Source: Gigantopelta aegis (Eukaryota; Mollusca; Gastropoda; Neomphalida; Peltospiridae). Taken from it: a stretch of DNA of 64,000 nt. The translations under genes and the position numbers were made by a program. Shown here piece after piece: positions 1 to 10,805 of the stretch. The first letter of the stretch is position 1, and each line of letters opens with the position of its first letter. A model generated the notes under the pieces. That model had not been told where the DNA came from and did no database searches. It worked only from the letters and a program-made list of their open reading frames with translations. Location: contig NC_054702.1 in NCBI RefSeq assembly GCF_016097555.1, forward strand, positions 84,103,675 to 84,167,674, read 5' to 3'.

Positions 1-535
1 TAGGCTTCACACTGGACTTTGAGTTCTATAAGAGATCCCAATGCTGTTATTATTAACTTCACACGAGTTCTATAAGAGATCCCAATGCTGTTTATTAACT
101 TAGGCTTCACACTGGACTTTGAGTTCTGTAAGAGATCCCAATGCTGTTCATTAACTTACGCTTCACGCTGGACTTTGAGTTCTATAAGAGAACCCAGTGC
201 TGTTCATTAACTTACGCTTCACACTGGACTTTAAGTTCTGTAAGAGATCCCAGTGCTGTTCATTAACTTAGGCTTCACACTGGACTTTGAGTTTTATAAG
301 AGATCCCAGTGCTGTTCATTAACTTAGGCTTCACACTGGCCTATGAGTTCTATAAGAGATCCCAATGATGTTCATTAACTTACACTTCACCCTGGACTTT
401 GAGTTCTATAAGAGATCCCAGTGCTGTTTATTAACTTAGGCTTCATCCTGGACTTTGAGTTCTATAAGAGATCCCAGTGCTGTTCATTAACTTAGGCTTC
501 ACACTGGACTTTGAGTTCTGTAAGAGATCCCAGTG
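1..535. repeat. ~56-bp minisatellite (about 10 copies, cut by window start)
   Basis: Unit contains CTTCACACTGGACTTTGAGT and ATAAGAGATCCCAATGCTGT. Copies differ by a few substitutions. The array continues beyond position 1, so its full size is unknown. Confidence 0.92.
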
Positions 536-539
536 GGTA

Positions 540-671
540 GTAAGTCTTGTGAATATCATATGACATTACTACAAAATGGGCAATAAGTCTTGTGAATGTC
601 ATATGACATGACTAGAAAATGGGCATTAAGTCTTGTGAATGTCATATGACATGACTAGAAAATGGGCATTA
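540..671. repeat. 43-bp tandem repeat (3 copies)
   Basis: Unit begins TAAGTCTTGTGAATGTCATA and ends ACTAGAAAATGGGCA. It directly follows the 56-bp array and precedes a SINE. Confidence 0.88.
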
Positions 672-700
672 AGTCATGGTCGTCATCATTGCTTTTTAGT

Positions 701-1001
701 GGCGGGACGTAGCCCATTGGTAGAGTACTCACTTGATGCACGGTCGGTCTAGGATCAATCCCTGTTGGTGGGCCCATTGGGCTATTTCTCATTCCAGCCA
801 GTGCACCATGACTGGTATATCAAAGGCTGTGGTATGTGATGTCCTGTCCGTGGGATGGTGCATATAAAAGATCCCTATAAAAATGCGAAAATGTAGCAGG
901 TTTCATCTATGACTATGTCAAAATGACCATTGACATCCAATAGCCTATGATTAATAAATCATCAATGTGCTCTAGTGGTGTTGTTAAACAAACCAAGCTA
1001 C
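701..1001 (+). mobile_element. SINE, head 1 / tail 1 (H1T1), near full length
   Basis: Head GGCGGGACGTAGCCC with tRNA-like A box and a B box near GGTCGGTCTAGGATCAATCC. Shared core GACTGGTATATCAAAGGCTG, tail ATCAATGTGCTCTAGTGGTG + TTGTTAAACAAA. Defined by comparison with the other copies in this window. Confidence 0.85.
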
Positions 1002-1018
1002 TTGTTGCTTCTTCTTTT

Positions 1019-1040
1019 TTTTTGGGGGGGGGGGGGGGGT
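1019..1040. repeat. T-run and G-run
   Basis: TTTT followed by a run of about 17 G. A similar G-run is at 57985-58001 and C-run at 32391-32402, each within copies of G-rich dispersed repeats. Confidence 0.85.
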
Positions 1041-1707
1041 CAGAGGGGTAGAGGTTGGAAAGGTTCCTGATCATCCACTAGACTCAAGATACAGATATGT
1101 TTTAATACTCTTTTAAAAATGAAGTTACACTTTGGAAATGTTACATTATGCAATTTTACTGTGGAGTATACTCATTGAATGAATGGTATCAGAGTATTTC
1201 TTGAGAAACAAAGTATTATAAAATATATACTGTAGATTAGTTTTCAAGCATGTATGTATTGTGTATCATGCATTTGTGACAGTTCTTAAGGGTTTGTGTG
1301 CCAAAGTTCACTAAAGTATTATATTATGTTCCATTACAATGGTGGATTTGATCTCTACACAATATAGCAAGATCCATTCATTAATGTTTGTATTATCAAA
1401 GTGTTTTGAATGTTAGAACATCATAAGAAAAAGTATTTGTCTCATATGTTCAGTTTCTGAAATCAGTGATGCTTGTGAGATTCGCTATCTTCGTTTCAGA
1501 AAGTTTAGTACATGTATATACATATTGTGTATGCATGTATATGATGATAATTATTAAATAAGTTACTTTTTGTCTTGTGTTCACAACGTAAAAAGGCTAT
1601 TACATTTCCGACAGCAGTGACTGCGTCAACTTTTGCATTAAAAGTTTACTGGTAAAGTTTCACGTTTAGATCAGTTTGTCACAAACTACAAGTCCTAGGT
1701 TATTAAA

Positions 1708-1912
1708 ACATGGCTTATGTGTTATCCTGTCTATGGGATGGTGCATATAAAAGATTCCTTGCTGCTAAATGAAAAGAGTAGCCCTTGAAGTGGCGACAGC
1801 AGGTTTCATCCCTCAATATCTGTGTGGTCCTTAACTGTATGTCCGACGCCATATAACCATTAATAAAATGTGTTGAGTGCGTCGTGAAATAAAACTTCCT
1901 TCCTTCCTTAAA
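1708..1912 (+). mobile_element. SINE, 5'-truncated, tail 2
   Basis: Begins within the core (ATGGCTTATGTGTTATCCTG) and ends with the tail 2 signature AAAATGTGTTGAGTGCGTCG followed by a CCTT run. Confidence 0.85.
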
Positions 1913-2947
1913 ACTTGGTTCGTATATTCACTTATGGATGTTCATCACCGTGCACCAAATAGGTTTCGTTCCATAGAATTTTTGTTCTGAAGACTGTCTC
2001 AACCTATATCCTATGTAATGTAATCTGTAAAAAGATAGTATTTACATTAAACAACTGAGGGAGGGGAGGGTAAAGAAACAGCAGAGTACAGCTAGATGAA
2101 AAGAGCACTTCTAAAATAAAAAGGAAAAAAATAAATATTACATACAAGATTAGAACTCTAGTGTAGCCCTTTAAATGCTGATTTGTTCCAGTGTGGACTT
2201 ACCATCATAGACCCTTCTGTGGTTACCGATTAGAAAAAAATGTCAAATGTTTTCGTTCAGTGTCAAAAATATGAACAGAGAGGTCTATGTAATTCCTTAC
2301 GACATTTTCAACTAATAGTTTTACAATTATTATTAACACATTAAATGATGCTAATAATAAAAAAAAATATATATATGTCCAAATATTTATCGAACTAATT
2401 CAACTTATTGATTGATAAAGTATAATTTAAACTGACAGACCCTAGTTTTTAAACACTGACATATTTTTCACTTTTAAAGCCATTTTTGATCATTTAAATT
2501 AGAAGTAATTACATTTTATTATTTAGAATATTCATTTTCATACCCCTGAAGTGGTTTTTGCCATCCAGGTTTTTTAAATACCCGAATTTTTTTTTTTAAT
2601 TCTGAAAATGCCAGTTTGTCTGAAAAATAATGGTTATCAAGACAATCTTTAGTTATTTTTCCCTGTTTAAACATCACAGATTTTAGTTTCTCTCTTTTAT
2701 GATCTTATCCAGATGTGTTGCATGTTTGTAGAATAACTAAACTTAGTGTACATTTTCACGTGTTGAAACTAGGGTCTGTGACTTTAACTATCATGTGACA
2801 ATGAACATTTGACTGCCAGTGTTGTATTACTTTTATATCTTCTGGCATCGCTATTTCTTTTCTCATATTCTTTTGTTTATATGTTTTTTTCGTCTAGTTA
2901 TTTTTGGCCATTTAAGTGTAATGGAAGTATACTGTATAATACAGTAG

Positions 2948-3304
2948 TGATATAATATAGTAGTCCCATTCATATAATATAGTAGTCCCATTCATATAAT
3001 ATAGTAGTCCCATTCATATAATATAGTCGTCCCATTCATATAATATAGTAGTCCCATTCATATAATATAGTCGTCCCATTCATATAATATAGTAGTCCCA
3101 TTCATATAATATAGTCGTCCCATTCATATAATATAGTAGTCCCATTCATATAATATAGTAGTCCCATTCATATAATATAGTAGTCCCATTCATATAATAT
3201 AGTCGTCCCATTCATATAATATAGTAGTCCCATTCATATAATATAGTAGTCCCATTCATATAATATAGTCGTCCCATTCATATAATATAGTCGTCCCATT
3301 CATG
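2948..3304. repeat. 22-bp minisatellite (16 copies)
   Basis: Unit TCATATAATATAGTAGTCCC + AT. The only variation is TAGTAG/TAGTCG at one base. The region is intergenic. Confidence 0.95.
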
Positions 3305-3391
3305 TATTTATCATATAATATGTAGCATATCTAGGGTAATCAAAGTATTTGATATTTTACAGATCACATACTTACAGAATTTGATAATCAG

Positions 3392-3566
3392 TGGTGGCTC
3401 CCGAAAATTCATTTAGGGGGGCCCCAGTGACATGAGGTGGAATGCCAAGGGAACTTTGGGGGAGGTTTGGATGGGGATCGTAAAAAAAAAATGAAAATTA
3501 ATATATAATAAAATTATAACTATCGCAAAATTTAGGGCCCCTCCCCTAGATCCACCTCTGCAAATG
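3392..3566. mobile_element. Dispersed G-rich repeat copy
   Basis: Ends GGTGGCTCCCGAAAATTC and CCCCTAGATCCACCTCTGCA. Relatives at 20641-20850 (GGAGGATCCAGG ... TAGATCCACTTCTGG), 27160-27310, and in the 60-bp array. Probably a MITE family with inverted GGATCC-type ends. Confidence 0.5.
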
Positions 3567-3599
3567 TACTACAGGTAGTACTAAACCAAATAACTTCCG

Positions 3600-5078
3600 G
3601 CTTGGTCGAGGTGCACCCAACTTTTGATAGAGAAGTGAACACCACAAGTCCTGTGATTGGTTATAAAAGTGAGTGTGTTGGTTGTAAAAAATAAGTTTCA
3701 TCTGGGTAAAAAAAATATGCAATTTTATTTCATCTAGTACCACTGTGTCAAGTAGCCTTGGCTTGGAACATGTATGGGGTACCTGTAAAAAAATAGTACT
3801 TGAATTTTGTGCGGAACTAGGGTAGTCATAGACGCTACCCGTTATCTCAGAAATGAGCAGCTTGACCCCCATTTTTTTCTGATTCACTTCAAGTGTGAGG
3901 GGTGGTAGTATTTATATCTATGGCGTTTATGTCGATTGATACGCTGCAGGTAGGAGTTTTAGCCACATATGTTACTATCGTCGTCTATGGGATTTGAGTT
4001 GGTAGTATATACCCTACAGTGACAATCCATAATTGATGTATGCATATATCTCATCATACAAAAACATTTCAAAAGCAACATTCAAGTTTGATGTCATTTC
4101 TATTCAAAAAGACACTGCATCACATATTCTTACGTCATTTGAATATCGTGTAATGGCCGACTGGAACTAAAGTTGAATATTCAGTTTACAAAAACATGTT
4201 GTTTTAAGCTAAAGATTGTATGATAAAGAGATTATTATCCTTGTGTGTTCTGGCATCATCATTATCATATATTAGGAATATATGGCTCGCATAATACAGT
4301 TCCTAATATATGATATTGATGATACCGAAATACACTCTGGTAATAACCTCCATGTGTGTAGGAGAGGGCCTCATAAGTTTGTAAACTTGTGCCTGATCCT
4401 TTTGTTCATTGTGCAATATTTTCAATCAAACTGAAATGGGCATGACATGTATATTTTACCAAAGGGCAACCTTTTAGTTGCTTACATTTAAAAGTTTAGT
4501 AAACCTGTGGATTTCTGTCAGGTTATCAAGAATGTTTATTAAAACAAGAAACATTTTATTGTACAAATGTACATCTTTAGCAATCCAGTTTTGTTTATTT
4601 TTTTTTATTTTTTTTAACTTTTATATATATATGTTTCACTGTATATGTGTGTAACATTTAACTGTGTGTTTGGATATGCATGTATACTTAACAACAAAAG
4701 TTTAGCAAATATCTTTTATGACGTCTAAATTTGCCATGGTTGAATAAACTTAAAAGAAAACCAAGTCCTCCTGTTGTGTTAAGGCAAAGGTTGATGAGTT
4801 TGCTGTTTGTAAATGGTAAGCATTTCAGATGTGAATACTAATTAATAAAAATAGGTTAATTTATAAATGTTATGCCATTTCTTTTAACATTAGCTAAACT
4901 TTCGTTGTTGAGTATACATGTATTTTGCATGCCATCATTGCCATGCCACGCAACAACAAATTTAATAATACTAAATTATGATTGATGCTTTATTTTGAAG
5001 TAAAAATATTAACAGTATTTCCTGAATTGTTTTTCTTTAGCTCACTTCATAAAAGTGACATTAGTTTTAACGTGATAA
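3600..5078. other. Intergenic stretch, nothing recognised
   Basis: AT-rich sequence with no exon pattern. A 113-codon minus frame at 3546-3887 lacks any recognisable motif. A local palindromic pair ATATATTAGGAATATAT / TCCTAATATATGATA lies near 4265-4315. Confidence 0.4.
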
Positions 5079-5090
5079 TTGTTTACCTTC

Positions 5091-5468
5091 GCCGGCGTTG
5101 TGGTTAGGCCATCGGTCTACAGGCTGGTAGGTACTGGGTTCGGATCCCAGTCGAGGCATGGGATTTTTAATCCAGATACTGAGTGAGTGCTCCGCAAGGT
5201 TCAATGGGTAGGTGTAAACCACTTGCACCGACCAGTGATCCATAACTGGTTCAACAAAGGCCATGGTTTGTGCTATCCTGCCTGTGGGAAGCGCAAATAA
5301 AAGATCCCTTGTTTCTTGTCGTAAAAAGAGTAGCCTATGTGGCAACAGCGGGTTTCCTCTAAAAAAAACCTGTCAGAATGACCATATGTTTGACGTCCAA
5401 TTGCCGACGAGAAGATAAAAAATCAATGTGCTCTAGTGGCGTCGTTAATAAAACAAACTTTACTTTTT
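5091..5468 (+). mobile_element. SINE, head 2 / tail 1 chimera (H2T1), with target-site duplication
   Basis: Head 2 (GGCGTTGTGGTTAGGCCATC, B box GGTTCGGATCCC) joined to tail 1 (AATCAATGTGCTCTAGTGGC). Flanked by a perfect 12-bp duplication TTGTTTACCTTC (5079-5090 and 5469-5480), showing it inserted as a chimera. Confidence 0.9.
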
Positions 5469-7924
5469 TTGTTTACCTTCATGCAAGTATTAACTACAGA
5501 ACTGCTTTACACACCAGGGGTGCAGGTGGTACTTTTCAAAGAGGTATGGCATGGCAGTACCGTCTTAATTTTTGTGGGTTATATTGTATCTATGAAAATG
5601 TCTTTCACAGATGAATTTGAAAGGAGAGCCTGGCAACCTCGAGCTGTACCACCATTTTTTACACTGCCGCCCCTGCACACTATGAACCGCATAACTGCTA
5701 GCTCTATGCCATGTTTAAATAAAACTGTTCTTGTTCTTTAATAAAAGCATCCCAGATAGGCCAGTCAGTCTACAGGAAAATAAATACCTCAATAGGAACA
5801 CATTGCAACAATGTTTTTGATAGTTTTTGGTACTATCTGATGTAGAGAATAACACAAAAAGTTGATAGAAATCAGGGGCCTATTTCACTAAACATAAGTT
5901 TACATCTGCTATTAGCAGTTATATTGGTCTTGCCTTTACACATTTTTGGCCTCTATGATCCATTTCACACAGAAAATTGCATCATTACGGAAGATGGAGC
6001 ATTTTAAAGACAAACTATATTTGTTGAACTAGAATAGTAATAAGAATTGTGGTTTAGTTGTAGATTTACGTTTACTTGCAAAACTACATGTGTAGGATTA
6101 CGATGTTTTTGAAATTGGGGCCCAGAGCACTGGAAAGTGGTTTTTAAAAAAGGTCAATTGCAAGATACGTCACCTAACTTGTCAAGATTAACACATTTTT
6201 TATCAAATTCTTTGTCCAATTTCATTTTTATCTCCGATGGTTTCTGTTGTTTAGCACCTAATACAAGTATCAGCTGATAAAACAATATAAAAATGATGGT
6301 GTGTCATAAAACACATTGTATTCCTTTGGACTTGTTAATTAAAAACATCCATTGTTCCCATAACATATTAATGATGGATATTGAGATACTAAAATCCAGC
6401 TCGAGAGTGTGGTGACAAGCAATGGACAACAACGAGTTTGTATATCAAACATTTATTCTGTAAATTGTACATTTGTATATAAAAAAAAAACCTCTATGAA
6501 ATCATAAAAATAGCACCTACATGTATAATGAATACTGAATGTAACTAACACTGAAATCTATCAAAATTTCACACAAATGAATAGGAGGTATTTAAATTAT
6601 TATTTTGCTGGTAAGTGGACGTTTGGTATTTTTATGTCAATATTTTGTTTTGATGGGTTTGGGGGCAAAATAAATAATTACACTTGTTCCCTCAAGCCCA
6701 CAGCTCAAATGTGAAAATTGTCCTATGCATGTTTGGCACTGGGTACAACAAATGCATCTTTGTCCATAAAATACTGGGAAGGTCTTGCTGAGAAACTAAC
6801 TTGCAATATAAATACTTGAAATTCACAAAATAAACATCTATAAACTGACTTTTGTTATGATGGTTCATGTCAAAAACGTACAAATGTTACAATATTACTG
6901 AATTGGTTGTTGTAGTTTTGCTATTTACATTACACAGCATGCAAGTTAGACATTAAATAAAGCTGGCAATTTTGCAATTCTACTTAAATTCAATCCATAA
7001 ACATACTGACACTTTACAAAAATGATACAAGTAACATGTTTATAACTGTAGTGAGAACTTATGTAGTGGATAACAAGGTCAAAACAAAAGTTTTGAATAC
7101 AAAATAAAAGCATTACACAAATTTGAAGAAGTTATTTTTGTAATTGTTTTTACACTTTACAAAACTCATTTGTGTTGTGGTGCACTGTAACAAGAAAATG
7201 ATGAAATAAATTATTTTAATGCTTAAAAAGCAATTTATTTAGTTTTTCTTGTGTATTATAAAACAAACATAGTGGTTTGGTTGACTAAGTATCTATTTAA
7301 CATCAACATTCACTACATTGACCAAACATATCAATCTTTTACTTATCACCAGTAATCATCCATAATGAATCATGAAGAAATTAATAACAATGTGGAATAT
7401 CCAAATGTACATCACATAAAAGTATACTAAGAACAAAAATTGACAGAAAATATTTTATCAAAACTTATTTCTATTCCATTTTCAAAACATTCTTTGAACA
7501 TTTGTATATATAAGACTAGTCCCTTTTAAACAATAAATAATTATCTTTCTACTACAAATTGACTACAGAGTGATAATATCTAACAGTAGTAAATATTATA
7601 AATACTTTAAAATGTGAATAATAATAATTGTAATAAATACCTGAGGTAATGATATTCAAATATAAAATATACATTTGCCTTTTTGTATAAGATTGTTTTA
7701 TACAAATTAACACGGATCAAATATGACAAACACATATACACAGTACATGTAACATATTACAATAATATATTACAGTTCACATCAATGCTGTTCCAAATGG
7801 TCACTACGAACATGTTGGGAGTTTTGTGTTTGTTTTGTTTTGTTGTCTTTAATTTAACATCATCTACTTTTACTTGTGTATTAATTTCATTTCATCTCAT
7901 TTTCGTGCTTATATTCAATTAAGG

Positions 7925-8125
7925 TTCAAGCATGCTGTCTTGGGCACACACCTCAGCTATCTGGACTGTCTGTCCTGGACAGTAAGTTAGTTGTTAGTAT
8001 TTAGTGAGAGAGAAGAGGATGTAGTGATCTAATAAAACTCACTTTGGGTGGAAGCGAGGTGCGAACCCTGTACCAACTAGCCTTATGTCCGATGGCTTAA
8101 CCACCACCAAGGCCGGTTGTTTACT
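7925..8125 (-). mobile_element. Third SINE-like family copy
   Basis: CAAGCATGCTGTCTTGGGCA, ACCTCAGCTATCTGGACTGT and a tRNA-like end (GGTGCGAACCCTGTACCAAC ... GGCTTAACCACCACCAAGGC). A plus-oriented fragment of the same family lies at 56590-56690 (CAGATAGCTGAGGTGTGTCC, CAGCATGCTTGAACCTTAAT). Confidence 0.6.
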
Positions 8126-8666
8126 AATAATTTGGTCAATTAACAAATAGATTATACTTCCAAGTCTGTCATATGGATTATAATTATTTTAAACATGTTT
8201 ATCATATAAAATATATTTTGAATTAAATTTAATATGCCTCTAACAAAAATGATGGAAAAGAGTTTGAGGTAATATCAAAATAAATATAATTGTAAATTTT
8301 GGCCACTTGGAAAATAAAGACTTTTCTTTTACTTTTAAATAAGGTATTCAGGGGTCACAAATTTAAATATTGTATTACATGTGTACTATAAAGATTTCAC
8401 AACCTTTTGTGATAGCCTGTCTCTGTAGGCATTAATGTTTGATGACATTAACAACCTTAGAGTAATGGAGGTGTTTTTAGGGTTTCAACAATTGGAAAAT
8501 AACACTTTTTTTATGCACATCTACATTCCAATAATAATAATAATAATAATAAAATTACCGTAAATATATGAATTTATGAAACTTGTTAAAATATTGTAAA
8601 AAGAAATTTGAAACAACGTGAACCCTAATGCAATAATGTATTAAAGAGATCTACAATACATGTGTA

Positions 8667-9375
8667 CAGTCAGACCTTGTTACAACGACTGTCGTTACTA
8701 CGACATTTACACCATCCAACCACAAATTGTCAGGAACAAACATACACATGTACATCAATGTTATTCAGTTCATTACAATGGAATTCACACCTTCGACACC
8801 GACAGAGCATCTCTTACCTCTGAAAACATCTCTTTACAACGTCATTACATAATCACAGATGCCATAGAACGTTGGCAGTACACACAGCCTTGTTCTTGTT
8901 GCGAGCTGACAGTGTCACATGATGTCCCAAGTTACCGATGTTGGCTAAATCTGTAGACGTGTATTGCTTTTGAAAATAAGCCTTTAGTCATTCAATTAAA
9001 GGATTAACCTCGAATAATAAAGTCTACTAGTTTTATGGCATTTTGTAATCTGATAAATAATAATATATTTAATAATGGTCTGCAATCGATTTCTCATTCC
9101 AGCAAGTGCACCACGATTGGTATATCAAATGCTGTGGTATGTGCTATCCTGTTTGGGATGGTGGATATAAAAGATCCATTGTTACTAATGGAAAAATGTA
9201 GTGGATTTCCTCTCTAAGACTATACATCAAAATTACAAAATGTTTCTCACCCAATAGCCGATGATTAATGCATCAATGTGCTCGAGTGGTGTCATTAAAC
9301 GAAACAAATTTTTATAATGGCAATTTTGATATAACGACAAAGTGACCCAGGGACGAATGTAAAGAGGTCTGACTG
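8667..9375. mobile_element. Pogo/Tigger-like TIR element with TA target site, SINE nested inside
   Basis: Ends CAGTCAGACCTTGTTACAAC and, inverted, AAGAGGTCTGACTG, each bounded by TA (8665-8666, 9376-9377). CAGTC-AACCT-type ends with TA duplication fit the mariner/pogo superfamily. No transposase ORF. Confidence 0.65.
9088..9310 (+). mobile_element. SINE, 5'-truncated, tail 1, nested in a TIR element
   Basis: Core (TGCACCACGATTGGTATATC) and tail 1 (ATCAATGTGCTCGAGTGGTG) present, head lost. Lies within 8667-9375. Confidence 0.82.
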
Positions 9376-10477
9376 TATATGGATTTATATTGCACAGTCT
9401 ATCAAAACTAGATATCATCATCACTTGTTACTCAAAATATTAAAACATTTAACATATCTGTTGTTTATTAAAGGGATCTATTATACATGTACCTATATTT
9501 CATAGAGGTCACGGTTTGCAAACAACAGACTACAGTAAGTTATATCATCATCACTTGTTATTCAAAACATTTAATATAACTGTCATAGTCTCAGTCGAGA
9601 TATTTATACATTGGATTTAACAAAAGTTCAGTGTCTACAGATTTGTACAAACAAGTGTCTTGTTTATTTATGAGCATTTTAAAATTAATATGATGGTCTT
9701 ACATACAGCAAGCATTCAAACACATGCAACTGATTAGTTCATAGCTCAAGCAAACTCAGTTAATGTAAACAACAACTCATTTTATTTAAATGAGGGAGAG
9801 ATTTCTGATGTAATCAGGCAATTCACACGTGTAGTTTAGTATTTAACATCAGCTAATATGGAAATCAGTGATCCATTTTACTGTATATTTTAGTAACAGA
9901 AGTATAAAATATACAACTGTGTGTAGATTAAAACCATATCAGATTGTTTTAACAAAAAGTTTCCCCTGGAATACTTTATTAATGCTGGTTCAGATAACTA
10001 TTTGGCACGGTTTAGGGAAAATGTTGCTAGTGGCAATTTTTGGACTGAAGTTTTTTTTCCATACATAGACAGAGAAATTGTCTTTAATGAAAAACACTGG
10101 GGTAATGTATATTGCTGTCCCCAATAATAAAATCATAGTTCCCACTATTGTAACACCTCTAGTGTTTGAATAATCCATACATTTTAATATTATTAAAAAG
10201 TAATGAATTCATGGTTTAACCTGGATTGAAAACAACCAGCATTTTTTACATGTAATGCATTGAGAGATACACACAGAATCCATAAATCTGTGTTTCTAAA
10301 ACACACAACCAATTCCTTGTGTTACAGAGTTGTCAAATAATTACTTTCCAATGTGTAGGTCTACTGAGAGCATTACACATATTGCATATGACACTGTGTA
10401 ATAGACAAGGTATGTCACACACTCTATTATACATGTATTATTATAATACTTATATTAGCTGGATTTATCACAAGGAT

Positions 10478-10805
10478 TTACACTGCTGATGTGGATTCCT
10501 GTACTTCGTCTGTCCGAGATTCTTCAGCTAGTACTGTGTTATGTTCAGCAATTTGAGCAAGTCTTCCACTCTGTCCTGAACCTGACGGCTCTGCGTGAGT
10601 ACCCAGAGATGAACCGACCAATGGCTGTTCAGAGCCTCTGGTGCCTCTACCAGAGGGAGCTGTGAAGGATTTTTTTCTTCTCACTATCATTGTTATCACA
10701 GTAAGCAGTACTATTATTGCTACAATAGCTAAAAGAATACCAACAATAACTTCAGGTTTTAATTCTGGTAATGCTTTAGATTGTTTCTTCATACTGTCTG
10801 AAAAC
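10478..10805 (-). CDS. LMLN: LMLN-like terminal coding exon 17 (transmembrane helix and tail)
   Basis: Acceptor TTTTCCCCAG, phase 2 in. Encodes a 23-residue hydrophobic segment ([20 protein letters not shown] + MIV), then RRKK and a Ser/Gly/Glu-rich 63-residue tail ending QESTSAV before the stop at 10478. The positive-inside rule places the tail in the cytoplasm. Kinetoplastid GP63 is usually GPI-anchored, so a true transmembrane anchor differs from that prototype. Confidence 0.85.

Larger units (their letters stand above)
6430..10477 (-). other. Probable 3' UTR and downstream flank of the LMLN-like gene
   Basis: About 4 kb of AT-rich, ORF-poor sequence downstream of the stop codon. Several AATAAA polyadenylation-type hexamers exist on the minus strand (for example at about 6452). 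The true 3' end cannot be fixed from sequence. A pogo-like element (8667-9375) and SINE fragments lie inside. Confidence 0.3.

Noticed and set aside
3546-3887. 113-codon minus-strand frame
   Set aside because: No motif or splice context, and part of it lies over a dispersed G-rich repeat.
5091-5160. Genuine tRNA gene
   Set aside because: A and B boxes are present, but the sequence continues into a SINE body and the same head occurs in several SINE copies.
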